Below are positions 55,680 to 64,000 of a DNA stretch of 64,000 bases, piece by piece. Position 1 is the stretch's first letter; every line of letters starts with the position of its first letter. The translations under genes and the position numbers were made by a program. The notes beneath the pieces are model-generated. The model saw nothing but the letters and a program-made list of their open reading frames with translations, was not told where the DNA came from and made no database searches. This stretch comes from Paremcibacter congregatus (lineage in GTDB: Bacteria > Pseudomonadota > Alphaproteobacteria > Sphingomonadales > Emcibacteraceae), in the NCBI RefSeq assembly GCF_006385135.1, contig NZ_CP041025.1, forward strand, positions 1,891,501 to 1,955,500. Direction: 5' to 3'.

Positions 55680-56453
55680 TTAGCCGTGTTTTACAAGATA
55701 GTTTTCCATCACAGTCGCCAGTCTTGCCGGCGTTTCCAGCATAGGAAAATGGCCGCTGTTCTGTATCACATCAATCGTCGCTTTCGGAAACCACTCCAGA
55801 ATAGTCTGGCTCATGGCTTCTGCGGTGATGCCCTGATCATACTCGCCAACCAATACCAGAATTGGCGTTTTCAGACCCTGAACCTTGTTCGAAAAGTCCG
55901 TTTCTGTCCACGCCAGCATATAATCATGAAACGCCTGTTTTTCCGTGGTTTCCCGTGATCGCCGGACAATATATTTATACCAGGACTCTGATAAACGGCT
56001 GCTTGTCAGATAGTTTAATATCTGGATACGGTTTTCATCCTGTTCTGCGGCCCGGTGAAACAGCGGCTTGCTGTCGTCTTCCAACGGAGATCCACACGCG
56101 GGAACCGGGGTAATGGCAACTGCCGAACTTACCCGGTTCGGGACCATTTGTATCACTTTCTGCACCGCCATGCCGCCCATGGAATGGCCCACCAGATGAA
56201 ACATATTCCAGTCCAGATGATCCGCTAAAGCGATACAGTCCTTGGCAATTTGTTCAATAGTATGCTCCCCGGCCATGTTAAGCGATTTGCCATACCCGCG
56301 ATAATCCGGAAAAGCATAGGTAAACCGGTTCGTATCCAGAAAAGGTATGATGCTGTCATACGCCGTATGGTCGCTCCACCATCCGTGAAGAATAATGACT
56401 TTTTGCGGCCCCTGCCCCAAGACAATATGGCCGATGATGTCGTTGTCACTCAT
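55680..56453 (-). CDS. alpha/beta hydrolase
   Basis: A 257-residue cytoplasmic alpha/beta hydrolase. It has VIILHGWWSDHTAYDSIIPFL (oxyanion region), the nucleophile elbow HLVGHSMGGMAVQKV, the acid LVLVGEYDQGITAEA and the His in NSGHFPMLETP. General esterase/haloperoxidase type; the substrate is unknown. It lies 30 bp after the metallo-hydrolase gene and probably shares its transcript. Confidence 0.88.
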   Translation of the reverse strand: MSDNDIIGHIVLGQGPQKVIILHGWWSDHTAYDSIIPFLDTNRFTYAFPDYRGYGKSLNMAGEHTIEQIAKDCIALADHLDWNMFHLVGHSMGGMAVQKVIQMVPNRVSSAVAITPVPACGSPLEDDSKPLFHRAAEQDENRIQILNYLTSSRLSESWYKYIVRRSRETTEKQAFHDYMLAWTETDFSNKVQGLKTPILVLVGEYDQGITAEAMSQTILEWFPKATIDVIQNSGHFPMLETPARLATVMENYLVKHG

Positions 56454-56483
56454 GATGTTCCGTCTCCTGCTCTTGACCTATCT

Positions 56484-57161
56484 CTACTCAAGGATGATAA
56501 TCTGCCCCTGCAGCGGAATTATACAATCGCCGCATTTCGGGACAATCTCGTCTTTGGTATGATGGTAAATGATTATTTTTTTCGCCGCGGGCAGCGCCTG
56601 ATTCAATATTGCCTTGCGATAAAACCAGGGAGTAATGAACAAGGCCTCCAGTTCTGGCAGATTTTTCAACACCGCAAGCTGTTCCGTATCCCCGGTAAAA
56701 AACAGCTTCTTGTTTTGCCAGTTAACCAAATATGTATAATGCTCGACATTGGCATGGGCCGCCTTCACAGGGGTTATTTTAGCCGCGCCGAAGGTGATCC
56801 TGTCTGTAAAGGGGATCACTTTGCTCCGCGGCATCATCGCCGTAATCTCCGCCGGACCAATCAGAGACCACCCCCGTTCGATAAACAGCAAAGGCGCAAA
56901 ATGATCCTCATGGCGGTGAGTGACCAAGGCTGCCACATTTTGGGTTTCCGCTGGAAGGCTATATTCATACTCCATATAGCCATAGGCCCCCGATTTATAG
57001 GGAAAATCCGTCATAATGGTGTGATCGCCATCGCTGATGCGGAAAGCTTCATTGCCGATAAATTCCACTTCCAGCGCTTGAGCATGACTGTTTTCAGCAG
57101 GAAACAGGACGCTGGCAAACAGCAGCCCCGTCAGCACAACATACTTCAGAGTATAGATCAT
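56484..57161 (-). CDS. exported MBL-fold metallo-hydrolase
   Basis: A 225-residue beta-lactamase-fold protein with a signal peptide (residues 1-27, YVVLTGLLFASVLFPAENSHA). The metal motif is LVTHRHEDHFAPLLFIERG (HxHxDH), with later KAAHANVEHYTYL and FFTGDTEQLA carrying the bridging Asp. The C-terminal IIIYHHTKDEIVPKCGDCI adds a His and a Cys pair. It is UlaG/YcfU-like rather than a true lactamase; the substrate is unknown. The ATG at 57161 follows GGGGAAG. Confidence 0.85.
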   Translation of the reverse strand: MIYTLKYVVLTGLLFASVLFPAENSHAQALEVEFIGNEAFRISDGDHTIMTDFPYKSGAYGYMEYEYSLPAETQNVAALVTHRHEDHFAPLLFIERGWSLIGPAEITAMMPRSKVIPFTDRITFGAAKITPVKAAHANVEHYTYLVNWQNKKLFFTGDTEQLAVLKNLPELEALFITPWFYRKAILNQALPAAKKIIIYHHTKDEIVPKCGDCIIPLQGQIIILE

Positions 57162-57418
57162 ATGTCTTCCCCATATTTTTGATGTCACAACAGTGTACAG
57201 TATGAAATAGTATTTTCAAATAGACCATACCAAATTTCACAACAGCTGCACCGGTCTTTTACCGAGGCTGTTTGACCACTAAACTCCTTTAGATATTAAA
57301 TATTCTTCCATCAGAACAATATTTTTTTTCATTTCGTTTTTCTCTCCTTGGTTAACATTTTCTTCAGGATTGAGGCATAGGTATCAAGATATAAAATCGG
57401 TCTTTCAGAGTAGAAATT

Positions 57419-58831
57419 ATGAAGAATATCCCTTTACGCCGCATCGGCGTCGCCGTCATCGTTTTGTTTTTAATGGCGGGCGCCCTGTTTATTTCCACCT
57501 CCTATAACATTTATGCCAATATTGCAGATGCACAGACCTTGTGGTTATCAGATAGCGCCGCAAGCGACAGCACCCTGGCCCGCGAATTGACCGCTAAACT
57601 GGACCGTGCCAACAGTTTTGCTACAGCCATGTTCTGGTCCGCCATCGCCAGTATGATTGTCATGATTATTTCTACTTACCAGGTGTTGTTCAAAACCATT
57701 TTGCAGCCCCTCACCCGCATCACCGACTCCCTCACCGAACTTGCCCAAGGGCATCTTAACATCACCATTCCCTGCGCCGACTACGGATCTGAATTTGGAG
57801 AAATGGCGGATGCAGCCCGCCAGTTTCAGGTCAGCAGTCAAGAACGTCTGAAGCTGGAAGAAGATAATATAAGGGCGCAAAAGGAAAAAATGCAGCTGGA
57901 AGATCAGAATCGTCAGCAACAGGACAAAGTGCGGCAGGAAAAACGTGACAAAGAACGCGAACAACTTCGCTTGCAGGAACAACGCACACAGGATTTGGAA
58001 CAACGCATCAATCTGTTTGATCAGCAAATCAAGGGCAACATGCAGCAGGTCGAACTCGCCGTCCAGAAATTGAGTGATTCCTCCGGCGCCATGTCGGATA
58101 CCGCTGTCGCCACCGAGAACCAGACCACCACGGCCGCCACCGGGGCAAACCAGAGTTCCCGCAACATGCAGATGGTTGTCAGTTCGACCGAAGAACTGGC
58201 CCGGTCCATTGCCCAGATCAGCAGTCAGATGGATCAGTCCCGCAAGATTACGCAGGATGCCATTGAGAAGGTGGATACGACCGCCACAACGGCAGGCCAT
58301 CTGACGACGTCATCCCGGAGCATCGGCGACGTCATCAGCCTGATTGAAGAAATTGCCAATCAAACAAATCTTCTTGCGCTTAACGCCACCATTGAAGCCG
58401 CCCGTGCTGGTGAAGCCGGCAAAGGATTTGCCGTCGTGGCGTCAGAAGTCAAGGCGCTGGCTGGCCAAACAGCAAGCGCCACACAGGAAATCACCGGGCA
58501 TATCAATGAAATTCAGAACATCAGTGAGAATATTGTCAAGGACATCAGTGACGTAAAGACGATTGTTGAAGAAAATTCGCGCATCATCAGCACTGTCAAC
58601 AACGCCGCCGAAGAACAATCCTATGCCACGCGGGAAATCACTTCTCATATTCAGCAGGCCGCCAATGAAACCAATCAGGTGTCCAGTCAGATTAATCTGG
58701 TTCAAAAAGGTATAACCACAACCCTCAATGCATCCCATGCGGTACAGGGAATTTCAACTGACCTGTCCCGGAACGGGGTACAAATTCAAAGCGTGGTCGG
58801 GGAATTCCTTGGGGACATCCGCGCCATATAG
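57419..58831 (+). CDS. methyl-accepting chemotaxis protein with short periplasmic domain
   Basis: A 470-residue MCP. TM1 is at residues 8-28 and TM2 at about 72-92, leaving only about 43 residues outside, too few for a standard ligand domain. A HAMP domain follows ([20 protein letters not shown]). Then comes an unusual charged coiled coil at residues 140-200, rich in [17 protein letters not shown]. The signalling hairpin carries [20 protein letters not shown] and the tip sequence [17 protein letters not shown]. No C-terminal CheR-docking pentapeptide. No che genes are adjacent. It may sense energy state or membrane/cytoplasmic cues. Confidence 0.93.
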   Translation: MKNIPLRRIGVAVIVLFLMAGALFISTSYNIYANIADAQTLWLSDSAASDSTLARELTAKLDRANSFATAMFWSAIASMIVMIISTYQVLFKTILQPLTRITDSLTELAQGHLNITIPCADYGSEFGEMADAARQFQVSSQERLKLEEDNIRAQKEKMQLEDQNRQQQDKVRQEKRDKEREQLRLQEQRTQDLEQRINLFDQQIKGNMQQVELAVQKLSDSSGAMSDTAVATENQTTTAATGANQSSRNMQMVVSSTEELARSIAQISSQMDQSRKITQDAIEKVDTTATTAGHLTTSSRSIGDVISLIEEIANQTNLLALNATIEAARAGEAGKGFAVVASEVKALAGQTASATQEITGHINEIQNISENIVKDISDVKTIVEENSRIISTVNNAAEEQSYATREITSHIQQAANETNQVSSQINLVQKGITTTLNASHAVQGISTDLSRNGVQIQSVVGEFLGDIRAI

Positions 58832-58951
58832 GAAGAAATCGCAACATTGTAAAGGCGGCTTTAACTCAGGAAGTCGTCGGAAATAGTTTTTCTTGCCCTC
58901 TCAGCAGAAGAAATATAATATCTGACAGATACATATAAAGAGGAGCGTGAC

Positions 58952-59413
58952 ATGCTGACATTTGAAGATTTCACAATAGGTCAAATCACTGAATTTGGGG
59001 ATTATCTGGTGACCGAGGAAGAAATCATCGAATTCGCCACCAAATATGATCCCCAGCCGTTCCATACTGATCCGGAATTCGCCGCCAAATCCTTTCATGG
59101 AAAACTGATCGGCAGCGGCTGGATGACTACCGCAATCATGATGAGAATGCTCTGTGATAATGCTCTGACCAACAGCAGCAGCATTGGGTCCCCGGGCGTT
59201 GATAATCTGCGCTGGGTAAAACCTGTCTATGCCGGGGATCGTCTGCGGGTACATTGCGAAATCCTGTCTGCACGGGAATCAAAAACCCGTCCTGGTGTCG
59301 GTATTGTTGTTCAGAAGGTCGCTGTTCTTAATCAAAACGATGAAGCCGTAATGACTTTGCAGCCGACAAGCATGTATCTCACCCGTATCGCCGCCGCCCA
59401 ACAGCAGAAATAG
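58952..59413 (+). CDS. MaoC-like hot-dog dehydratase
   Basis: A 153-residue single-hot-dog protein. The motif EIIEFATKYDPQPFHTDPEFA has the R-hydratase Asp and His of the MaoC active site (DPQPFHTD). GKLIGSGWMTTAIMMRM and DNLRWVKPVYAGDRLRV complete the family pattern. It probably hydrates an enoyl-CoA. The Shine-Dalgarno GAGGAG lies 7 bp before the ATG. Not clustered with other fatty-acid genes here; a link to PHA metabolism (phasin elsewhere in the window) is only a suggestion. Confidence 0.9.
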   Translation: MLTFEDFTIGQITEFGDYLVTEEEIIEFATKYDPQPFHTDPEFAAKSFHGKLIGSGWMTTAIMMRMLCDNALTNSSSIGSPGVDNLRWVKPVYAGDRLRVHCEILSARESKTRPGVGIVVQKVAVLNQNDEAVMTLQPTSMYLTRIAAAQQQK

Positions 59414-59459
59414 AGGTCAAAGTTACTCCCCAAAGGACACCTTCGTTTTAAGGCGAGAG

Positions 59460-59485
59460 ATCAACTTTAACTTTCTAAAGTTGAT
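59460..59485. repeat. inverted repeat between the MaoC and membrane-protein genes
   Basis: ATCAACTTT and AAAGTTGAT form a perfect 9-bp inverted repeat with an 8-nt loop. No T-run follows in either direction, so it is an operator or RNA hairpin rather than a classical terminator. It lies 57 bp before the GTG start at 59542. Confidence 0.45.
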
Positions 59486-59541
59486 GAAGGACGTTAGTCT
59501 ACACCTGTTTTTGAATAGAAACTGAAACATTGGAGTCCCAT

Positions 59542-59946
59542 GTGAAACTGGCTGAACTGACACACAACAAATACCTAAAAACCCGCCTGGCGATTATCTT
59601 TATACTGAGTGGGTTGCTTATCCTATACCACTTGTCAAAAGTAGTTGACCTCTACATTGCTCCCGGCATCACTGAGGCATCTCCACTCTTACTGATCCAA
59701 TCAGCCGTACGCATCGCGATTGCCAGCACTCTTCTTCTGGTCGTATTCGGCCAGAAAAGGGCATTATGGGGGATGTGGATCGCCATTACGGCGCTGACTG
59801 TGACCCGGTATATTCTTTTACTGCAAACTGAACCCTTAAGTGGCATTGAGTTTACAACTTATCTATCCTACCTCAGGGGCTTTATTTTTCCGACGATCAT
59901 CACGCTATGTTATCCTACCGCACGGCGGGAGAATTTAACCCCCTGA
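59542..59946 (+). CDS. small integral membrane protein, unknown
   Basis: A 134-residue protein with four predicted membrane helices: AIIFILSGLLILYHLSKVV, LIQSAVRIAIASTLLLVVF, MWIAITALTVTRYILLL and FIFPTIITLCY. The start is a GTG at 59542 with GGAG placed 7 bp upstream; a longer TTG frame is less likely. No family recognised and no charged catalytic motif visible. It is convergent with a methyltransferase gene, with an 11-bp gap. Confidence 0.65.
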   Translation: MKLAELTHNKYLKTRLAIIFILSGLLILYHLSKVVDLYIAPGITEASPLLLIQSAVRIAIASTLLLVVFGQKRALWGMWIAITALTVTRYILLLQTEPLSGIEFTTYLSYLRGFIFPTIITLCYPTARRENLTP

Positions 59947-59957
59947 AGCATGCTCTG

Positions 59958-60704
59958 TCAGAAGCGGCTAATTTTTACGGTTAACGGCCACCTCACCTGC
60001 TTTACCTTGGCGGGATCACCCCAGACCTGCTGCAGATCATCCCGTATCACATCCATGGGATCCTGTCCCTGTGCCGCCTTGTAGCGCGCCACAGCAGACC
60101 ACGTATCAAGGTAGCCCGTCAACTCCGCCAAATTCCATTCAATACACATATCAAACTGAAGTGCATCCTCAACCGTAAACGGAAAGATGATATTTTTATA
60201 ACCGGTGTCGACCAACTGACGTTCTGGGGGCCAATAATCACCCAACATATCATCACAATAATGGTTCACCACCCGGTCAATCTCGGGGGTCACTTTAAGG
60301 TAATTATAGGTCCAGGCGGCAAATATCCCGCCCGGCCTGATCACTCGTCTGACTTCTTCGAAAAAATCAGTTTCCGCAAACCAGTGCAGCGCCTGCGCCA
60401 CTGTTATCAGGTTAACACTCTTGTCAGAAAGCCCGCTTTGTTCACCGCGCGCCACCCGGAAAAGGACATTATCCGGGCCGGACGCCTGCCCGACCTGGGC
60501 AGCACTTGCATCTGTCGCGATAACTTGCCTGAAGTAAGGGGCGAGCCCGCGGGCCGCTTGTCCGGTGCCCGTGGCGCAATCCCACATCAGATCATGGGCG
60601 GTAGAAATTTCCGCCAGATGCCTATAGAGCTCTACAGGATAAGTGGGCCGGTAAAGACCATACCCTTTTGACTGGGTCGAAAAATGATCCTTGAACTCCG
60701 CCAT
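59958..60704 (-). CDS. class I SAM-dependent methyltransferase
   Basis: A 248-residue methyltransferase of the UbiE/TMT1-like type. FSTQSKGYGLYRPTYPVELY is the N-terminal signature. Motif I is MWDCATGTGQAARGLAPYF, motif II VIATDASAAQVGQA, then ITVAQALHWFAETDFFEEV and RVIRPGGIFAAWTY. It is similar to yeast trans-aconitate methyltransferase homologues (Thiopurine/Methyltransf_11 group). The substrate is unknown. The gene stands alone. Confidence 0.9.
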   Translation of the reverse strand: MAEFKDHFSTQSKGYGLYRPTYPVELYRHLAEISTAHDLMWDCATGTGQAARGLAPYFRQVIATDASAAQVGQASGPDNVLFRVARGEQSGLSDKSVNLITVAQALHWFAETDFFEEVRRVIRPGGIFAAWTYNYLKVTPEIDRVVNHYCDDMLGDYWPPERQLVDTGYKNIIFPFTVEDALQFDMCIEWNLAELTGYLDTWSAVARYKAAQGQDPMDVIRDDLQQVWGDPAKVKQVRWPLTVKISRF

Positions 60705-60724
60705 AATCCCTCCTGAGAATGTTC

Positions 60725-60755
60725 ATAAAAAAGGGCCGCCCAAAAGGCAGCCCTT
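60725..60755 (-). terminator. terminator of the petABC operon
   Basis: AAGGGC-C-GCC and GGC-A-GCCCTT (60731-60740, 60746-60755) form a stem with one mismatch and a CAAAA loop. A run of T follows on the minus strand. It lies 26 bp past the cytochrome c1 stop. Confidence 0.8.
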
Positions 60756-60781
60756 AAATCTAACATCAAAAGCAAGATTTC

Positions 60782-61618
60782 TTATACAAGGTCTTCGCCT
60801 TTTTTGACCCGTTTCCAGACCCGCTTGTTAACAAAATACAGCAGGATGGTCAGCAGTGTCATATAGATGATAACCTTCAGACCCATTTTCTTCCGCTCTT
60901 CCATTTTAGGCTCTGCAGCCCAATACATGAACGTTGCGACGTCTTTGGCCATCTGTTCTTTTGTTGCCTCGGTGCCGTCAGCATATTCGACCAGTTCGTC
61001 AAACAGTGGCGGCGCCATAGCAATCTGGTTACCAGAGAAGGCTTCATTGAAATACATCCCCTCGGCCATTTCAACCCCGTGCGGGGCCTCTTCGTGGTAT
61101 GTCGTCAGGATGCCAACGATATAATCTTCACCGTAAATGCTGTTCCACGGCGTGAAGATGGATAGATGTTCACGAGATTTCCCCAGAAGGGAAAAGTCAG
61201 GTGGAAAAGCGCCATTGTTTGATTCCCGGGCTTCTTCCTCTGATCCAAAAGGAGAAGGGAAATAATCCTGAGGCAAACCTTTACGGTATTTGACTTCGCC
61301 TTCATCATCCAGTCCGGCAGGGAATTCATATTCAGCGGCGAAAGCTTTCACTTCATCCACGGAATAGCCCAGATCGGCCAGGTTGCGAAAGGCCACCATT
61401 TTAAGGGAGTGGCAAGAAGAACAAACTTCTTTATAAACCTGAAGCCCACGCTGCAATGCCGCTTTATCGAAGGTTCCGAAAGGCCCCGCATGAGGCCATT
61501 CGTTTTTCTTCAGATCGTAAGCGCTGTCGCCGGCAGCGGCGGAAACCGCCGTACCGCCAACGACCATTACGGTTGCTGTCACAGCCATCAGGCCAATTTT
61601 CTTGATAGTATACAACAT
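60782..61618 (-). CDS. petC: cytochrome c1 of the bc1 complex
   Basis: A 278-residue membrane-anchored c-type cytochrome. Residues 1-29 are a cleaved signal. The haem motif is YKEVCSSCHSLKMVAF. The late region has the Met ligand in FNEAFSGNQIAMAPPL. It ends with an anchor helix VIIYMTLLTILLYFV and basic KRVWKRVKKGEDLV. The start is the ATG at 61618 (AAAGG upstream). Translated 4 bp after the cytochrome b stop, in the order Rieske-cytb-cytc1. Confidence 0.96.
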   Translation of the reverse strand: MLYTIKKIGLMAVTATVMVVGGTAVSAAAGDSAYDLKKNEWPHAGPFGTFDKAALQRGLQVYKEVCSSCHSLKMVAFRNLADLGYSVDEVKAFAAEYEFPAGLDDEGEVKYRKGLPQDYFPSPFGSEEEARESNNGAFPPDFSLLGKSREHLSIFTPWNSIYGEDYIVGILTTYHEEAPHGVEMAEGMYFNEAFSGNQIAMAPPLFDELVEYADGTEATKEQMAKDVATFMYWAAEPKMEERKKMGLKVIIYMTLLTILLYFVNKRVWKRVKKGEDLV

Positions 61619-61622
61619 ATCT

Positions 61623-62891
61623 TTAGCCTTTCTGGTTTGCGTCAAGAACTGACTGGGCAATACTGGTCGGAACAGGTTTCGTACTTTCCATGCGACTGAC
61701 CAGCGGTACAATCACAATGAAGTAGGCAAAGTAGAAAACAGACCCAATCTGACCCAGGGTCAACGCGGTAACACCGCCTGCCATATCAATCATTACTTCA
61801 TCCGGCAGTTTTGTCCCGAGATAGCCAAGGAAGATCGCATTAACCAGGAACAACCAGAAGAAAAAGGCTGTTACCGGACGGAACTTCGCAGACCGGATTT
61901 TGGACCCGTCAAGCCATGGCAGAACAAAGAAAATCAGAATGGACGCAAACATAGCGATCACACCAAGAAGCTTGTCCGGTACGGCCTTCAGGATCGTATA
62001 GAAAGGCAGGTAATACCATTCCGGTACGATATGAGCCGGCGTTACCATTGGATTGGCTTCGATGTAGTTGTCCGGATGCCCCATGATATTCGGCATAAAG
62101 AAGATGAATACGGCAAAGATCACGATAAAGAAGGACAGCCCAAAGGCATCTTTCGCTGTGTAATAGGGGTGGAACGGGATTTTGTCACCCGGACCTTTCG
62201 CATCAATACCCAGAGGGTTGTTGGACCCTGGCAGATGCAATGCCCAAATATGCAAAATCACAACACCGACAATCACAAACGGCAGCAGATAATGCAGGCT
62301 GAAGAAGCGTTGCAGTGTCGGATTATCAACAGAGAAACCGCCCCACAGCAGATGCAAAATGCTTTCGCCCATACCGTCAACGAAGTCAAAGGCGCCAAAC
62401 AGGTTGGTGATCACCGTTGCGCCCCAGAAGCTCATCTGGCCCCATGGCAGAACGTATCCCATAAAGCCGGTAGCCATCATCAGCAGATAAATGACCAGCC
62501 CCAGGAACCACAACACTTCGCGGGGAGACTGGTAAGAGCCAAAATACATACCGCGCAGGATATGAATATAAACCACGACAAAGAACATCGAGGCGCCATT
62601 GGCATGAATATAGCGAATCAACCAGCCATAATTCACGTCGCGCATGATATGTTCGACCGCAGCGAAGGCGAAATCCACATGCGGCGTGTAATGCATAACC
62701 AAGATAATACCGGTGATGATCTGCACAACCAGCATAAAGCCGGCCAGTGATCCAAAGTTCCACCAGTAGTTCAGGTTCCGGGGGGCGTTATAGCCGGCAC
62801 CCAGGGTCCCATGAATAAGGCCCAGAATCGGCAGTCGATCCTCAAACCATTTTACAGCCTTGTTTTCAGGCGTATACGTACTAGATCCCAT
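61623..62891 (-). CDS. petB: cytochrome b of the bc1 complex
   Basis: A 422-residue eight-helix quinol-oxidising subunit. Haem-ligand helices show [42 protein letters not shown], and [21 protein letters not shown]. The Qo-site motif PEWY is in [12 protein letters not shown]. Full length for bacteria with a separate c1. It lies 10 bp after the Rieske gene. Confidence 0.97.
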   Translation of the reverse strand: MGSSTYTPENKAVKWFEDRLPILGLIHGTLGAGYNAPRNLNYWWNFGSLAGFMLVVQIITGIILVMHYTPHVDFAFAAVEHIMRDVNYGWLIRYIHANGASMFFVVVYIHILRGMYFGSYQSPREVLWFLGLVIYLLMMATGFMGYVLPWGQMSFWGATVITNLFGAFDFVDGMGESILHLLWGGFSVDNPTLQRFFSLHYLLPFVIVGVVILHIWALHLPGSNNPLGIDAKGPGDKIPFHPYYTAKDAFGLSFFIVIFAVFIFFMPNIMGHPDNYIEANPMVTPAHIVPEWYYLPFYTILKAVPDKLLGVIAMFASILIFFVLPWLDGSKIRSAKFRPVTAFFFWLFLVNAIFLGYLGTKLPDEVMIDMAGGVTALTLGQIGSVFYFAYFIVIVPLVSRMESTKPVPTSIAQSVLDANQKG

Positions 62892-62901
62892 TTTTAGCTC
62901 C

Positions 62902-63432
62902 CTATCCGATCTTGACCGTTGTATCGTTCAAAAACGCATATGTTGGTACTTCCATATTCCGGGGCGCCGGGCCCTTACGGATACGACCGGAAATGTCATA
63001 ATGCGATCCGTGACAAGGACAGAACCAGCCACCGAATTCTCCACGCTGATCAAGAGGCACACAGCCCAGATGTGTACAAACACCAACCATGATCAGCCAT
63101 TCAGGCTTCTCGGTCCGTTGTTCGTCAGTCTGGGGGTCTCTCAGATCGGCTGTGTCGTCTGCAACCGCTTTTGCAATTTCTGCATCCGTTCTATGGCGAA
63201 TGAAGACAGGCTTACCGCGCCACAGGATTTTTACGGTTTGTCCTCGTGGAATGGAGGACAGATCCACCTCAACAGAGGCAAGCGCCAAAACGTCAGCGGA
63301 TGGATTCATTTGATCGACAAGGGGCCAGGCCGCGGATGCTACACCCACGGTGCCTACCGCACCTGCCGCAACATAAAGGAAATTACGCCGGGTAACGTCC
63401 TCGTCATGTTCAGAATGGTCAGTGGTGGTCAT
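62902..63432 (-). CDS. petA: Rieske iron-sulfur subunit of the bc1 complex
   Basis: A 176-residue [2Fe-2S] protein. The Tat-type N-terminus [19 protein letters not shown] is uncleaved and serves as the membrane anchor. The cluster boxes are [10 protein letters not shown] and [13 protein letters not shown]. First gene of the petABC operon. Start at 63432, with AGGTTCTTTA (AGG) ahead. Confidence 0.97.
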   Translation of the reverse strand: MTTTDHSEHDEDVTRRNFLYVAAGAVGTVGVASAAWPLVDQMNPSADVLALASVEVDLSSIPRGQTVKILWRGKPVFIRHRTDAEIAKAVADDTADLRDPQTDEQRTEKPEWLIMVGVCTHLGCVPLDQRGEFGGWFCPCHGSHYDISGRIRKGPAPRNMEVPTYAFLNDTTVKIG

Positions 63433-63763
63433 TAAAGAACCTCTTAAATGCTTTTATGCAGACTACTTAATTCAATTGGTCAAGAGGATAGAATAAACCG
63501 CCGCTTTCTTAAAACATGTTTAAGCAAACAACACACGCAAACCCCACCCTTCCATATACACCGTCCCTGATTTACTCAGTTTAAAGATAATTTGCAATCA
63601 CTTATTGGCTCTTTCTTCCGGAAAGGCAGGTTGAAAGTGTTATTTACATTGATTTCACACTCAAATAAACTACCTTAAAATTCATACAATATGTTTATGC
63701 TTAACGACATCAGCTACAAAGCTCTTAAATTTATACATCTCTAAACTCGATATCATTAATCTT
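63433..63763. other. AT-rich intergenic region, petA to right-end ORF
   Basis: A 331-bp non-coding gap between divergent genes. Base composition is clearly more AT-rich than in the coding block on its left. I see no strong palindrome, tRNA or terminator. It should contain the petA promoter and that of the right-end gene. Confidence 0.5.
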
Positions 63764-64000
63764 ATGCATACCTTCATAAAAAAAACCGCCAAACTTATTT
63801 TTAGAGATTATCAAATCTATAAAATATATTTCATTGATATACAAAATTATGAGCTCAGTAATTTAGATATAAATTTACAAGAGTTATCAGGAGTTTTTAG
63901 ACCTATTCAGCTATCTGATGACCATTCTGCGGGCTTTTCAGGGCCGGAAGCTTATGGGTATGAATATTTAAGCAGTTTATCTCATACAGAAGCATTGGCA
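63764..64000 (+). CDS. truncated open frame at the window end, possible acyltransferase
   Basis: An ATG-started frame of 79 codons with no stop before the window ends. It begins MHTFIKKTAKLIFRDYQIYK and continues with IYFIDIQNYELSNLDI and DHSAGFSGPEAYGYEYL. The codons are strongly AT-biased (many ATA, TTA, AGA), unlike the genes to the left, which suggests transferred DNA. The N-terminus resembles the start of some GNAT-like proteins of surface-polysaccharide loci, but I cannot assign it. Without the C-terminal part both function and start are provisional. Confidence 0.45.
   Translation, partial: MHTFIKKTAKLIFRDYQIYKIYFIDIQNYELSNLDINLQELSGVFRPIQLSDDHSAGFSGPEAYGYEYLSSLSHTEALA

Overview
The window looks like a chromosomal segment of an aerobic alphaproteobacterium. 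Pointers are mipZ, a pleD-divK pair, DUF1489 and DUF3572 genes, a DinB with an N-terminal zinc ribbon, a phasin, a three-gene cytochrome bc1 operon in the order Rieske-cytb-cytc1, and a sequence that fits a full CtrA box. A Kordiimonadales/Emcibacterales-like lineage is a guess. No rRNA, tRNA, IS element, prophage or CRISPR array is visible. About 65 genes can be supported, most of them housekeeping or catabolic.

Layout. 1-7.6 kb is an amino-acid catabolism block: branched-chain keto-acid dehydrogenase E1 alpha (cut by the window edge), a kynurenine pathway from tryptophan to anthranilate (kynA, an AFMID-type formamidase, kynU and an XRE-cupin regulator), and a leucine-type dehydrogenase. Two paralogous Lrp/AsnC regulators sit divergently beside the branched-chain genes. 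7.6-14.4 kb holds an xdhC/mocA-type molybdo-enzyme maturation pair without its enzyme, small stress and regulatory genes and a malonyl-CoA synthetase. 14.4-15.5 kb is a PEP-CTERM protein behind a near-consensus sigma-54 promoter. 17.0-21.5 kb is a co-directional envelope locus (putative esterase, TPR/beta-propeller protein, TonB-dependent receptor) preceded by a cluster of inverted repeats. thiC with a TPP riboswitch, ruvX, an orphan Anbu-type proteasome homologue and a divergent glutamine-rich small protein follow.

25.6-34.9 kb is a forward run pyrB-pyrC-plsY-dprA-topA-rnr-rpmG. 35-37 kb is pleD-divK. 37-44.5 kb carries DNA polymerase IV, an exported amidohydrolase, a diguanylate cyclase with a consensus sigma-54 promoter, RidA, GDPD and a GNAT-like protein. 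44.5-53.5 kb contains clpS-clpA, a phasin with a bracketed promoter, a phosphomannomutase that appears to start at AUU, a J-domain protein, mipZ and panC. 53.5-63.4 kb has mgtE, hydrolases, a chemoreceptor, a MaoC protein and petABC. The right end becomes visibly AT-rich and opens a truncated ORF.

The most interesting signals are regulatory: two sigma-54 promoters with upstream palindromes, a 13-mer shared by the two kynurenine promoters, two 18-bp phasin operators exactly 63 bp apart, the AUU start, and a series of convergent gene pairs with touching or overlapping stop codons. No clearly new multi-gene machine is evident. The best candidates for undescribed biology are the 17-21.5 kb envelope locus and the Anbu/Gln-rich divergent pair.
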